Positions 7,116 through 15,397 of a DNA stretch of 47,004 nucleotides are shown piece after piece. The notes below the pieces were generated by a model. The model was not told the origin of the DNA. It worked only from the letters and a program-made list of their open reading frames with translations, and made no database searches. Source of the stretch: a virus; IMG/VR virus record IMGVR_UViG_3300037430_000014, positions 1 through 47,004 of that record; one strand, given 5' to 3'. The position numbers and the translations under genes are program-made. Every line of letters starts with the position of its first letter. Positions within the stretch are counted from its first letter, which is position 1.

Positions 7116-7460
7116 ATGCAGACCCCCGGTCACGGCAGTAAGGGCAGCTACCGAAAGCAGGTGCTTCACATGAAGGGACCCGGACGAGTCGGTGTCACGC
7201 CGAAGCAGGTCTCCCTCGACGCTGGCGGCATCCGCAAGAAGGGTGGGGGCGGGAACATCCGCAAGACCGGCGAGCTCTCCTACGGGGGCGGGCGGCCGAA
7301 GTCGACCGGCGGGGGGCGCACGGGGACCGCCCACTTCGGGGAGAACGTCGGGAACAACGGCGGGCCGGGCTGGGCGGCCCCCAAGCAGATCTCGCGCAAC
7401 GGGTTCCGTGACCCGAGCGCCTCGGGCAAGCGCAAGGGCTTCTCCGAGCGGGGCAAGTAG
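7116..7460 (+). CDS. Gly/Lys-rich basic protein
   Basis: The 114-residue product is strongly basic and rich in Gly, Lys and Ser (GGIRKKGGGGNIRKTGEL, GRPKSTGGGRTGTAHFGENV), so it is probably largely disordered and could bind nucleic acid. ATG 7116 is chosen; in-frame TTG 7080 and ATG 7170 are alternatives. It is the first of three consecutive small basic genes just upstream of the portal, which suggests head-associated or DNA-associated roles. No family is recognised with confidence. Confidence 0.6.
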   Translation: MQTPGHGSKGSYRKQVLHMKGPGRVGVTPKQVSLDAGGIRKKGGGGNIRKTGELSYGGGRPKSTGGGRTGTAHFGENVGNNGGPGWAAPKQISRNGFRDPSASGKRKGFSERGK

Positions 7461-7462
7461 CC

Positions 7463-7672
7463 GTGGCGCGCTCCCAGCGGATCCCGGCGCGCCTCGCGCG
7501 CCAGAAGCGGGTCGGGCCGGCGGCGCAGCTCCGCTACGAGTCCGACGAGCGCTTCGCACGCGAGCAGATGAAGGCGAAGCTCTCGGCCCAGAACAAGCCC
7601 AAGGGCGTCGCCCGGCGCGGGCGTGGCGAGACGGGCATGAACGCCGGCACGATCGGCCGCGCGCGCTTCTAG
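7463..7672 (+). CDS. Small basic protein
   Basis: The 69-residue product (GTG start two bases after the previous stop) is rich in Arg, Lys and Gln, with a helical centre (YESDERFAREQMKAKLSA) and a Gly/Arg-rich end. It is likely nucleic-acid or head associated, judging only from charge and position between two other basic genes. Function unknown. Confidence 0.55.
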   Translation: MARSQRIPARLARQKRVGPAAQLRYESDERFAREQMKAKLSAQNKPKGVARRGRGETGMNAGTIGRARF

Positions 7673-7681
7673 ACCCATCCC

Positions 7682-7834
7682 ATGCCCTCCAAGACGAAGC
7701 GCCAGCGCGGGGCCATGTTCGCCGCGTGCGCGGGGAAGAGCCGCATCGGGATCCCCCAGAGCGTCGGGTGCGAGTTCGCCGCGGCCGACCGCAAGAAGGC
7801 GCACGCGAAGAAGCGCAAGCGGCGCGGGCGGTAG
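7682..7834 (+). CDS. Very small basic protein of a common phage family
   Basis: The 50-residue product begins MPSKTKRQRGAMFAAC and continues with KSRIGIPQSVGCEFAAADR, then a Lys/Arg tail. This matches, from memory, a frequent uncharacterised phage family with the pattern MPSKSxxQxRxMAA followed by GIPxxVxxEFxxAD. The conserved pattern makes the gene credible despite its length. It ends seven bases before the portal start. Confidence 0.65.
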   Translation: MPSKTKRQRGAMFAACAGKSRIGIPQSVGCEFAAADRKKAHAKKRKRRGR

Positions 7835-7841
7835 GCCCTCG

Positions 7842-9740
7842 ATGCTGAAGGCCGCAAGTCAGGCGAGCCTCATGCTCCAGGAGATTCGCTCCGCGGAGGA
7901 GTGGATCGCGGGCTTCTTCCAGGACTGGGACAACCGGATCGCCCGCTACCACGGGCCCGGATGGCGGCCCGCGGGGACGACCGGCGAGAGCGAGCCGGAC
8001 CCCGAGAACTTCTCGTATGAGTGGGCCGCCAACTACTTCCCGAAGCTCGTGCTCGGGAACCCGCGTGTGCGCATCTCCACCACGCGCACCGGCGTCGAAC
8101 GTCTGTTCGTGAAGGCGCACGAGCTCGCGCTCAACCGCTGGATCCGCGAGACGAAAATGAAGGTCTTGAACGAGAAGCTCGCGATCGACTGGGGGCACCA
8201 TCGGGCGATCTGCCTGATCCTCCCGGCTCAGGATTCGCTCTACTCCGACCTCGACGACCCGAAGAACTGGCCGAGCGCGAAGCGCGTGTCGCCCAAGCGC
8301 TACGTCTACGACGTCCAGGCGATCGAGAAGGAGGAGGAGCTTTGGCGCGGGTACAAGACGCGCCACCAGCGCCACGAGCTCCTCGAGCGCGCCGACGACG
8401 AGCCCAAAGAGGGGTGGATCACGAGCGCCATCAAGGCACTCGGCCAAGAGGCGGGCATGGACGAGATGCGCCCGAGCGGCCGCGGTCGCGACGGTGCGCC
8501 CGAGCGCGACGAGGTCGTGCTCTACAACGTGTGGGTGCGCGACTACGAGCCGACGAAGGCCGACCGTGCCTTCTTCGGCGAGGAGGCGTGGGACAGGAAA
8601 GACCGCGTCGGGGCGTGGCTCACGCTCGGGGTCGCGGGCGACGACGTGTCCGACTGGGTGCGCCGGCCCTTCCCGTACTGGGGCCACCGCCGCGGGCCCT
8701 TCGTGATCATCGACGGGTACATGATCCCCGACGAGCCCGTTGGCCTCGCCCAGATCCCCGCGGTCGAGTACCAGACCCGCGAGCTCAACAAGCACGCGCG
8801 CGGGCTCTCGCGCGCCATGGCCTCGTACAAGCGCGGAGTGCTCGTCGACGGCTCGGACCCCGAGTTCTCCGAGAAGATCGAGAGCTTCAAGGACCAATTC
8901 GTGGTCGGGCTCGACGGCCTGACCGACGTGAAGAGCAAGGTCATGCAGATCGAGCTCGGCGGTGCGACCGAGCTCCACATCACACACAACGAGCTCCTGC
9001 GCGACCGCGTCAACCGTGCCTCCGGCATCACCGACGTGCGCGGGAAGGGGCTCACCGACCCGCGCGTGACGGCGACGGCCGACAGCATCGCGGACGAGGG
9101 CATGCGCGACCGCACGGGCTTCCCGCAGGGCAAGTTCATCGACGGGATCAACGAGATCCTCGAGAACGCTAGCTACTACATGGCCCACGACAACACGCGC
9201 ACCGAGCTCGGGCCCGAGGCCCTGCGCGTGCTCCGCGACCCCGAGAGCGGGAAGCCGATCGAACAGGCCGTGTACTACGGCGGCGGCATGGACGACGACG
9301 CCGCCGCCTGGTTCGACTCGCTCTCCATGACGATCGAGGCTTACTCGATGGGCCAGACGAGCGAGCAGCTCGAGCAGCAGCGCGTGCTCCAGCTCATGAA
9401 CACTGTCGCGGTGCTGATCCCGATGATGGCTCAGTACCCCTTCGTCCTGTGGGACGACCTCATTGAGACGCTCGGAGAGATGATGAACATGGAGAACCTC
9501 GGGGACTACTTCGACCCCGAGGCGCTGGCGCAGTTCCAATCGTTGATGCTCCAGGGCCAGGAGATCACGGCGCAGTCGGGCGGGGGCAAGGCGCAGCCGC
9601 GCCTGAACCGTGACGTGTCGCGCATGCTCGGCGGGAGGCAACAGGTGCCGAAGGCCGGCAACCTGCTCGGGTCGCTCCTCTCCTCGGCCCAGACCGCGCG
9701 CCAGGGCGCGCAGCCGGTCTTCCAGGGGGCGGGCGCGTGA
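7842..9740 (+). CDS. Portal protein
   Basis: The 632-residue protein is the probable portal, the dodecameric ring through which DNA enters and leaves the head. Evidence is size, position (after terminase, before scaffold and capsid), and sequence character: an N-terminal aromatic helical part, FSYEWAANYFPKLVLGNPRV, a central wing and stem with AVEYQTRELNKHARG and DRVNRASGITDVRGKG, and a Gln-rich C-terminal helix (EQLEQQRVLQLMN) ending in a flexible tail. The pattern fits portals of short-tailed phages with separately encoded adaptors. The stop overlaps the next GTG. No unusual features. Confidence 0.8.
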   Translation: MLKAASQASLMLQEIRSAEEWIAGFFQDWDNRIARYHGPGWRPAGTTGESEPDPENFSYEWAANYFPKLVLGNPRVRISTTRTGVERLFVKAHELALNRWIRETKMKVLNEKLAIDWGHHRAICLILPAQDSLYSDLDDPKNWPSAKRVSPKRYVYDVQAIEKEEELWRGYKTRHQRHELLERADDEPKEGWITSAIKALGQEAGMDEMRPSGRGRDGAPERDEVVLYNVWVRDYEPTKADRAFFGEEAWDRKDRVGAWLTLGVAGDDVSDWVRRPFPYWGHRRGPFVIIDGYMIPDEPVGLAQIPAVEYQTRELNKHARGLSRAMASYKRGVLVDGSDPEFSEKIESFKDQFVVGLDGLTDVKSKVMQIELGGATELHITHNELLRDRVNRASGITDVRGKGLTDPRVTATADSIADEGMRDRTGFPQGKFIDGINEILENASYYMAHDNTRTELGPEALRVLRDPESGKPIEQAVYYGGGMDDDAAAWFDSLSMTIEAYSMGQTSEQLEQQRVLQLMNTVAVLIPMMAQYPFVLWDDLIETLGEMMNMENLGDYFDPEALAQFQSLMLQGQEITAQSGGGKAQPRLNRDVSRMLGGRQQVPKAGNLLGSLLSSAQTARQGAQPVFQGAGA

Positions 9741-10108
9741 GGCTGATCCATGTGATGTACTTCCCCCGCGGCGACTACCGCCGCGAGGCGGGCATCCTCG
9801 AGACCTTCAAGGACGGCGAGGAGCCCGAGACCTTCGAGCGCGACGGGGTCACCTACGTGCGCCAGCACCGCCAGGGGCGGAGGACGGGACACCGCTCGCC
9901 CTCGACCGACACGATCATGCCCTTCGTGTCCTACTCGCTCCCGAAGTTCTGGCCCTACGCGCCCAAGCACGACGCCAAGGGGCGGTGCATCTTCAACTCG
10001 CGCCGGGAGGCCGAGGAAGCCTGCGCGCGGGCGCGCCATGCGGGCGAGATGGTGCACTACAACCCCAAGCAAGACCTCGAGTCGGACCACGACGCCGGGC
10101 CCGACTAG
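9737..10108 (+). CDS. Hypothetical protein downstream of portal
   Basis: The 123-residue product is coupled to the portal by a GTGA overlap. It begins with a strand-like LIHVMYFP and has a short motif RCIFNSRREAEEACARA, a pattern like 'gkrvfnsraEaeea' in small phage proteins that carry an N-terminal zinc ribbon elsewhere; here the ribbon cysteines are absent. Possibly a head-associated accessory protein; function unknown. Confidence 0.6.
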   Translation: MRLIHVMYFPRGDYRREAGILETFKDGEEPETFERDGVTYVRQHRQGRRTGHRSPSTDTIMPFVSYSLPKFWPYAPKHDAKGRCIFNSRREAEEACARARHAGEMVHYNPKQDLESDHDAGPD

Positions 10109-10148
10109 CTTGAGGATTGCTGAGCGTCGCGGTAGGTTTCGACCCACC

Positions 10149-10565
10149 ATGACGCTGAAAATCCTTCCCAGAGGGTCTCGCCTGAAGGTCAAAGTTCTCT
10201 CCATGGAGATGAAGACCGAGGGCGGCATCATCATCCCGCGCGCCGAGCTCGGAGGAGGCGGGGAGCCCGCGGCCGAGGAGCAAATGGCCGCGATCGCGAA
10301 GAACGCGCTCCCGACCTTGCAGCTCGCCGACATCCTCGACGTGGGCGAGGGCACGTGGAACATGCAGACCGGCGAGTACAACGGCTCGCGATACAAAGCC
10401 GGGCAGCGCGTCTTGTTCCGCTGCGGCCCGACTTCTCAGGTGCACGTCGACCTCGTCCCGCCCACGTGCGGCGGCAAGAGCGGGGAGATGCTGATTCAGG
10501 AGAGCCTCGTCGCGGCTGTCCTGGAAGGCGAGATCAAGGACGCGACGGGAAAGCTGATCACATGA
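10149..10565 (+). CDS. GroES-like co-chaperonin
   Basis: The 138-residue protein fits the GroES/Cpn10 beta-barrel pattern. It has LKILPRGSRLKVKVLSME at the N-terminus, the mobile-loop segment KTEGGIIIP (residues 22-30), ADILDVGEGTW, AGQRVLFRCGPTSQVHVD, and a final strand ending LVAAVLEGE, in the same order as Cpn10. It is about 40 residues longer than bacterial GroES, with an insert of about 30 residues after the mobile loop. Known precedents are T4 gp31 and related phage co-chaperonins, which replace host GroES for capsid folding. Position just upstream of scaffold and major capsid genes supports that role here. No GroEL is encoded, so host GroEL would be the partner. Confidence 0.75.
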   Translation: MTLKILPRGSRLKVKVLSMEMKTEGGIIIPRAELGGGGEPAAEEQMAAIAKNALPTLQLADILDVGEGTWNMQTGEYNGSRYKAGQRVLFRCGPTSQVHVDLVPPTCGGKSGEMLIQESLVAAVLEGEIKDATGKLIT

Positions 10566-10828
10566 CGCCCACGCCCAAGAAGACCCAGCCCGTTCGCACC
10601 ATCGAGGACGCCGATCCGCTCGGCGTGAAAGGCGGAAACGAGCGCTTCACCCAGCTCGAGAGCGGGAAGCGCACCAAGCTCGAGGTGCTGCGCGACCGCC
10701 TGCTCGACCTGTCGCCGACCGAGGTGCGCCGGGCCGTCGAGTGCTTGCGCGCGCACCCCGATGGCGAGTACGTCGTCGACATGCTGAAGCGCGCGATCGC
10801 CGCGCCCGCTTCTCGTGAAGAAGCGTAA
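10562..10828 (+). CDS. Hypothetical protein
   Basis: The 88-residue product overlaps the co-chaperonin stop (ATGA). Residues 34-88 look like a compact helical domain (LEVLRDRLLDLSPTEVRRA, VVDMLKRAI). No family is recognised. It and the next two genes form a tightly packed string of small proteins before the scaffold. Confidence 0.55.
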   Translation: MTPTPKKTQPVRTIEDADPLGVKGGNERFTQLESGKRTKLEVLRDRLLDLSPTEVRRAVECLRAHPDGEYVVDMLKRAIAAPASREEA

Positions 10829-11099
10829 GCCGGCGAAGCCCAAGCGCCTGACGAAGCTCCAGCGCAAGGAGATCATGCTGGACGCCGCGATCCAGAAGGC
10901 TCGCCTCGCGGAGCAGCGCGCGGTCGAGCTCGGCGAGGAGAACGAGCGGCTCGGCTACGTCCGGCGTCTCGAGAAGCGGATTCTCGCGCTCGACATCCAG
11001 GAGCTTATGGAGCTCTTCAGCGGCATCGGGCGGAGCGAGTACGGACAGCACGTGCTTCGGCTCCTGCGCAAGGCCGTGGAAGAAGCCGAGCTCCCGTGA
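10815..11099 (+). CDS. Hypothetical coiled-coil protein
   Basis: The 94-residue product has a Lys-rich start and a long amphipathic helix (IMLDAAIQKARLAEQRAVEL and onward) typical of a short coiled coil. It begins at a GTG inside the end of the previous gene (14-base overlap) and ends with a GTGA overlap with the next. Function unknown. Confidence 0.55.
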   Translation: MKKRKPAKPKRLTKLQRKEIMLDAAIQKARLAEQRAVELGEENERLGYVRRLEKRILALDIQELMELFSGIGRSEYGQHVLRLLRKAVEEAELP

Positions 11100-11275
11100 A
11101 GTCGATCGACAAGCAGGTGACCCGCTGGGCCGCGCGCGGCTTCACGAAGGTGCTGCTCTACGGACGCTGGTACGCGCTCGAAAAGGGCCAGCACTACCGC
11201 GTGAAGTACAACCGCGCGGCGCCCGGCAAGTCCGAGCTCGTGCGCGTCCTGTACCTCTCACCACCCGTAGCGTAG
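11096..11275 (+). CDS. Very small hypothetical protein
   Basis: The 59-residue frame starts at GTG overlapping the preceding stop. The product is basic with several aromatic residues (FTKVLLYGRWYALEKGQHYR), consistent with a small folded beta domain. The four-base overlap and continuous reading without gap support it. Function unknown. Confidence 0.5.
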   Translation: MKSIDKQVTRWAARGFTKVLLYGRWYALEKGQHYRVKYNRAAPGKSELVRVLYLSPPVA

Positions 11276-11319
11276 GGGCTTGCGATCCCCCCCACCCGGG
11301 GGGTAGACCGTCGGCCACC

Positions 11320-12516
11320 ATGACGAAGCTACGGAACCGGCGGCAAGACGCTCCGACCATCGACGACAGCGTGGCGGAGCTCGCCACGATCGCGAAGCAG
11401 GACAGAAGCGTCGCGCGCGAGCGCGTGGCCGGCGGGGACACCAAGGCCGAGGCCGAGGAAGCCGCCCTGCCTGCCCAGCGCGAGGCGTACGAGCGCGCCA
11501 TGGGCCGGAAGCCCGGCCGAGGCCGGCGCGTGCCGCCGATCGAAGCGGAGCCGCCCCCGCGCCGCCGCCGCGCGCTGCAGGTCGACGAGCGCCGCGGGGC
11601 CGAGGACGACGAGGAGGAGGAAGAGGAGGAGGGCCAGCGCACCACGCGCGGCCAACGAGAACTCGACGCCGACGACGAGGAGACAGACCTCGACGACGAC
11701 GCCGAAGACGAAGGGGAAGAGGGGGAGGCCGACGCGGCCCCCTCGCGACGGGCGAAGGACGACCTGAAGAAGGTCCAGAACGCGCTCCGTCGGGTCGACG
11801 CGCCGGATTGGGTGTTCGAGCTGGACGAGAAGCGCCAACGGGAGATCGCAAGGTCGCTCGCGGGCTACCAGTCGAACGTCGATCGCGCCATCACCTCCAA
11901 GGACGAGACCATTCGAGCCCTGACGGCCGCGCTGGCCGGGAAGGGCACGCGAGTTCAAGCCGACGACGAGAGCCACGGGCGGGCGACTCCCCCGGAGGAC
12001 GACCTCGAAGAAGCGGCCACTGAAGTAGCTCGCGCGATGGGAGTGGAATCGGACGAAGGTGCGCGCAAGGCCCTCGTGAAGTTCGGTCAGAAGCTCCGCG
12101 GGAACAACGGCAAGGTCTCGAGCTCCGAGCTCGACTCCCTGCGCGCGAACCTGCGGGATGTGCTGATCAACCAGGGCATCAAGGACGCTCGGCGGGTCTA
12201 CTCCGAGCTCCGGTCCGACAAGGAAGCGGTCGATCGGCTTCGCAAGCGCGCGCTCATGCAAGTGCGCACCGGCGAGTACGAGAACGACCAGGACGCCTCG
12301 CGGCTGATCCGTGACTCGGCTCTGATCGAGTTCGGCCCGCCCGAGAAGCGTCGCCCTGCCGGACGAGCGCTCTCCCGCAAGGGCAGCGCCCCCGTGACGC
12401 ATGAGCGTGTACGCAGGGAACCCCGCGAGCTCCAACAGGGGACGGAGGAGCACGACCGCGCGGTGTTCACGAGCGTCACGCGGCGAGGCCGTGAAGGCTT
12501 CGCAGTGCGCCGCTAG
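11320..12516 (+). CDS. Probable capsid scaffolding protein
   Basis: The 398-residue protein sits directly before the major capsid gene, is highly charged, and has no hydrophobic core typical of an enzyme. Residues 85-145 are an extreme Asp/Glu tract, 145-215 a helical part (DLKKVQNALRR), 230-350 further amphipathic helices (LDSLRANLRDVLINQGIKDA), and the end is Arg-rich. Scaffolds commonly combine acidic disorder, helical coiled coils and a basic C-terminus that docks to capsid. ATG 11320 follows a gap of 44 bases containing a GC-rich inverted repeat. No protease signature is visible. The role is inferred from position and composition. Confidence 0.65.
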   Translation: MTKLRNRRQDAPTIDDSVAELATIAKQDRSVARERVAGGDTKAEAEEAALPAQREAYERAMGRKPGRGRRVPPIEAEPPPRRRRALQVDERRGAEDDEEEEEEEGQRTTRGQRELDADDEETDLDDDAEDEGEEGEADAAPSRRAKDDLKKVQNALRRVDAPDWVFELDEKRQREIARSLAGYQSNVDRAITSKDETIRALTAALAGKGTRVQADDESHGRATPPEDDLEEAATEVARAMGVESDEGARKALVKFGQKLRGNNGKVSSSELDSLRANLRDVLINQGIKDARRVYSELRSDKEAVDRLRKRALMQVRTGEYENDQDASRLIRDSALIEFGPPEKRRPAGRALSRKGSAPVTHERVRREPRELQQGTEEHDRAVFTSVTRRGREGFAVRR

Positions 12517-12571
12517 CTCTCTGTCGTCTAGCTGATAAGCAGTCCCACCGAAAGGAGGACGTGGTAACACC

Positions 12572-13750
12572 ATGTCCGGAGTCGCACTCGCGAACTTCCT
12601 CGACTTTGTCGAGGGGACGACCTCCACGTACGTCAACGGGCCCATGGGCCTGGTGATGGAGGCCGTGAAGAACACGTACTGGTTCGGGCGCTTGATCCAA
12701 GGTCAGCGCGCGAAGAAGAAGATGATCTCGGGCGGCGCCAACTTGCGCCACTCGCTGATCTTCCAGGACTCGGGCCAATTCGAGACCTACCTGCCGGGCG
12801 CAAACCACGTCTGGAGCAACCCGCAGCGGCTCAAGAAGATCCAGGTCGAGTGGCGCTACACGATGGGCCACATGTCCTGGGTCGAGCAGGAGATCATTAA
12901 CAACGAAATCATCGCCTACGGAGACGACGAGGCTCGCTTCTGCGAGTTCGTGAACATCCGCAACGAGAAGGAGACGATCGCCTGGGGTTCGATCTGGAAC
13001 GGTCTCGAGAACCTGCTCTGGCAGGTGCCGTTCCCCGAGGACATGGAGGCCGTCGACGGCACCGAGCCGTACTCCATCCCCGCGGCGATCAACGAGGACA
13101 CCAATGGTCTCTTCAACCCGCGCACCTCCGCGGCGTTCACGACCTTCCAAGGTCTCACCAACACCGACGCGTCGCTTGGCAACCGGTACAAGCCGCAACA
13201 GGTGACCTACACGACCTCCACGGTCAACGACCCGGGGAACATCATCTCCAAGATGGACGACCTCGCGGAGCTGCTCACCTTCGAGCAGCCGCCGACGATG
13301 ACCCAGTACTGGGAGGACCCCCGCTTCAACAAGCAAATGATCGTGACGACCCGCCGCGGGCGCGCGATCTACAAGCAGCTCCTGCGCCAGTCGCAGGATC
13401 ACTTCGTCGCGGGGCCGCAAGACCCGGCCTACCCCGACCCGCAGTACTTCGGCATCCCGATCTCGCGCGCTTCGACGCTCGAGGGGCTCGCGCTCTACAA
13501 CCTCGGCGGCGCCTCGCTCGCCGACGAGTTCGGCGCGACCAACAAGGGTCCGCGGTTCTACTTCTTCAACGCCGAGTACCTGTACCCGGTGTTCCACGCG
13601 CGTCGCTACTTCTACAAGTACGACGTCACCAAGCACCACAACGTGCCGGACACGTGGGTGGCTCCGATCGCGGTCTGGTACAACCTGATCAATCCCAGCC
13701 GCCAGCGTCAGGGCATCCTCTCTCCCTCGGGTTCGGTCTACACCGCGTAA
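12572..13750 (+). CDS. Major capsid protein
   Basis: The 392-residue protein is the likely HK97-fold shell subunit. It has the hallmarks of a capsid in this class: N-terminal helix, GQFETYLPGANHVWSNP, E-loop-like segments, WEDPRFNKQMIVTTRRGRAI, and a C-terminal strand-rich end. Its gene has the strongest ribosome binding site in the window (AAAGGAGG at 12551-12558, 13 bases before ATG) and very uniform codon use, as expected for the most abundant protein. It is flanked by scaffold and decoration genes, and a strong hairpin lies after the latter. The closest family cannot be named without a search. Confidence 0.88.
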   Translation: MSGVALANFLDFVEGTTSTYVNGPMGLVMEAVKNTYWFGRLIQGQRAKKKMISGGANLRHSLIFQDSGQFETYLPGANHVWSNPQRLKKIQVEWRYTMGHMSWVEQEIINNEIIAYGDDEARFCEFVNIRNEKETIAWGSIWNGLENLLWQVPFPEDMEAVDGTEPYSIPAAINEDTNGLFNPRTSAAFTTFQGLTNTDASLGNRYKPQQVTYTTSTVNDPGNIISKMDDLAELLTFEQPPTMTQYWEDPRFNKQMIVTTRRGRAIYKQLLRQSQDHFVAGPQDPAYPDPQYFGIPISRASTLEGLALYNLGGASLADEFGATNKGPRFYFFNAEYLYPVFHARRYFYKYDVTKHHNVPDTWVAPIAVWYNLINPSRQRQGILSPSGSVYTA

Positions 13751-13775
13751 TCGACGCGAGAAAAGGAGAAGAGCA

Positions 13776-14345
13776 ATGTTCATTATCATGCCCTCGCAGT
13801 TCGGGACGGGCTTCCAAGTCCCGACGCAACAAGTGAAGGCGTTTGTGCGTGGCGGGTCCAAGGTCCGCGGCCAGGTCGTCGAGTTCGACTTCGCGAACTC
13901 GGACACGGCCACCACGGACGACAACATGGACGGTGGTGACAACAGCGGCTTCGGCAACGTCATCGCCACCACGACCGCGAGCGCCACGAGCCGGATGAAG
14001 CTCTACGGCATCGTGGAGGGGCCGGGCGAAGGCACGGCCGGGGCTGGCAATACCGTCGCCGACGACGCGCTCGCGATCGTCACGCTGTACGGCGTGACCC
14101 GCGCGCTCGTGTTCGACGCGACCGGCGCCCTCGCGAAGGACGATGACCTGTTCGTGGTGGCCGGCGCTTCGCCGGGCAGCGCGACGGGCCTCGTCGACAC
14201 CGACGCGACCTTCGTGATCGACGTCGAGTACCGCATCGTCGGGAAGTGCCTCGAGACCGTCGCAGACGCGGATCCTGAGATCCTCGCCTCGGTGTGGTTC
14301 TGGGGCGGCTTGCCCTTCGGCGTGCGCCAGAACGCGGCCGCGTAG
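13776..14345 (+). CDS. Probable capsid decoration or head fibre protein
   Basis: The 189-residue product follows the capsid gene by 25 bases with its own strong site (AAAAGGAGAAG before ATG 13776). It is rich in Gly, Ala, Thr, Val and Asp with alternating beta periodicity (GGSKVRGQVVEFDF, LAIVTLYGVTRALVFD) and no catalytic motif, typical of small trimeric decoration proteins. The hairpin at 14354-14393 ends this capsid transcription segment. Head-fibre is an alternative. Confidence 0.65.
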   Translation: MFIIMPSQFGTGFQVPTQQVKAFVRGGSKVRGQVVEFDFANSDTATTDDNMDGGDNSGFGNVIATTTASATSRMKLYGIVEGPGEGTAGAGNTVADDALAIVTLYGVTRALVFDATGALAKDDDLFVVAGASPGSATGLVDTDATFVIDVEYRIVGKCLETVADADPEILASVWFWGGLPFGVRQNAAA

Positions 14346-14353
14346 TTTCCCTC

Positions 14354-14393
14354 GGATCCCGGCGGCGCTCGCGTCATGGCGTCGCCGGGGTCC
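14354..14393 (+). terminator. GC-rich hairpin after capsid genes, possible terminator
   Basis: GGATCCCGGCG at 14354-14364 pairs with CGCCGGGGTCC at 14383-14393 (11 pairs, one G-T) around an 18-base loop. It is the strongest hairpin seen between the capsid genes and the tail genes. There is no run of T after it, only ACTTCCT, so it may attenuate rather than fully stop transcription, which would favour high capsid expression. Confidence 0.4.
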
Positions 14394-14413
14394 ACTTCCT
14401 CGAGCTCCGGGCC

Positions 14414-15397
14414 ATGGCAATCAACCAGGACTATTACCGGTACATCAAGCACGCGCTCGGGGACGCGGACCCCTCGCCTCTCCTCTCCTACGCGGAGATC
14501 CTGAAGCAGGCGGCGGGCTGGCTCGCCTCCGCGCACCAATGGCACTGGCTCAAGCGCCCGCTCCGGCTGCAGCTCCGCGGCACGATCGAGCTTTCGGGCG
14601 CCACGTACACCCATGCGACGCGCACCCTGACGAAGACGGGCGCCTTCGCGACCTACACCTACCTCGCGGGCGACTTGCTCGAGCCGACCGGCGGCACGGG
14701 CGTCACGCTCGCCGCGGCCGAGATCGAGTCACGGACCGACAACGACTCCGTCGTGCTCGTGGCGCCGGGCCTGGGCGCCGCGGCCGACCTGCAAACGGAC
14801 ATCGCCGGGATCCTGCCCAACGACTCCATGGCGCTGCCCTCCGACTTCCTCTCGATGTGGGGCGCCGAGCCCCTGTGGGCGCGCGACTCCTCGACCTCGC
14901 GCATGCGCCTCGTGGATGGCGAGATGCTCACCGCGCACCGGACCGCGACGGTCGAGGTCGATGCCTCCTGGCCCTTCATGGCGACCGTGAGCGAGCGCGT
15001 GGACCGCTCGGACGGGCTCACGGTGCCGGTGCTCGAGCACTACCCGCGCTCGACCGTGAACCAGCCGGACGCCTTCCGCGGCTACTACCGCGCGCGCATC
15101 GTGATCGACGACACGAGCGAGACGGCCGTGGTGCCGATCCCGCGCAACCGGCCGCTGTTCGAGGCGTGCCTGATCCGGGTGGCGCGGATCTTCGCCCTCG
15201 GCTACGAGGAGGGCGACGAGGGCGGCCAGCCGACGATCGAGGAGCAGCTCGAGCCCTTCCGGGCGTCCACGTTCTTCCGCGCGGCCATGCGCGAGGACTC
15301 GCCGCAGCGCACCTACGGGCCGCTCCGCGGCGGCGTCGCGCAGTACGGCCGGAGCTACACCCGCGGCCTCGCGACGGAAGTGGGTGGTCCGAGCTAG
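14414..15397 (+). CDS. Head-tail adaptor protein
   Basis: The 327-residue protein is probably the adaptor that joins portal and tail nozzle in short-tailed phages. The N-terminal half is helical (YRYIKHALGDADPSPLLSY, EILKQAAGWLASA), followed by a beta insert of about 80 residues (THATRTLTKTGAFATYTYLA), and a C-terminal helix-rich part with PTIEEQLEPFRASTFFRAAM. Order of genes (capsid, this gene, nozzle) matches the conserved head-neck order. ATG 14414 was chosen as the first start after the hairpin. Its stop TAG shares the G with the GTG start of the nozzle gene. Confidence 0.65.
   Translation: MAINQDYYRYIKHALGDADPSPLLSYAEILKQAAGWLASAHQWHWLKRPLRLQLRGTIELSGATYTHATRTLTKTGAFATYTYLAGDLLEPTGGTGVTLAAAEIESRTDNDSVVLVAPGLGAAADLQTDIAGILPNDSMALPSDFLSMWGAEPLWARDSSTSRMRLVDGEMLTAHRTATVEVDASWPFMATVSERVDRSDGLTVPVLEHYPRSTVNQPDAFRGYYRARIVIDDTSETAVVPIPRNRPLFEACLIRVARIFALGYEEGDEGGQPTIEEQLEPFRASTFFRAAMREDSPQRTYGPLRGGVAQYGRSYTRGLATEVGGPS

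Noticed and set aside
6864-9641. Long open frame of 925 codons on the minus strand opposite portal
   Set aside because: Arg/Leu/His/Val-rich translation typical of the antisense of a high-GC gene; the plus strand has a coherent portal and small genes.
11286-11304. C-run followed by G-run as a terminator
   Set aside because: A small GC inverted repeat without T tract in a 44-base gap; too weak to claim as a terminator.
14539-15396. Upstream extension of the nozzle frame to 14539
   Set aside because: The extension overlaps the adaptor gene in another frame and translates to Arg/Ala/His-rich non-protein-like sequence; GTG 15397 is the natural start.
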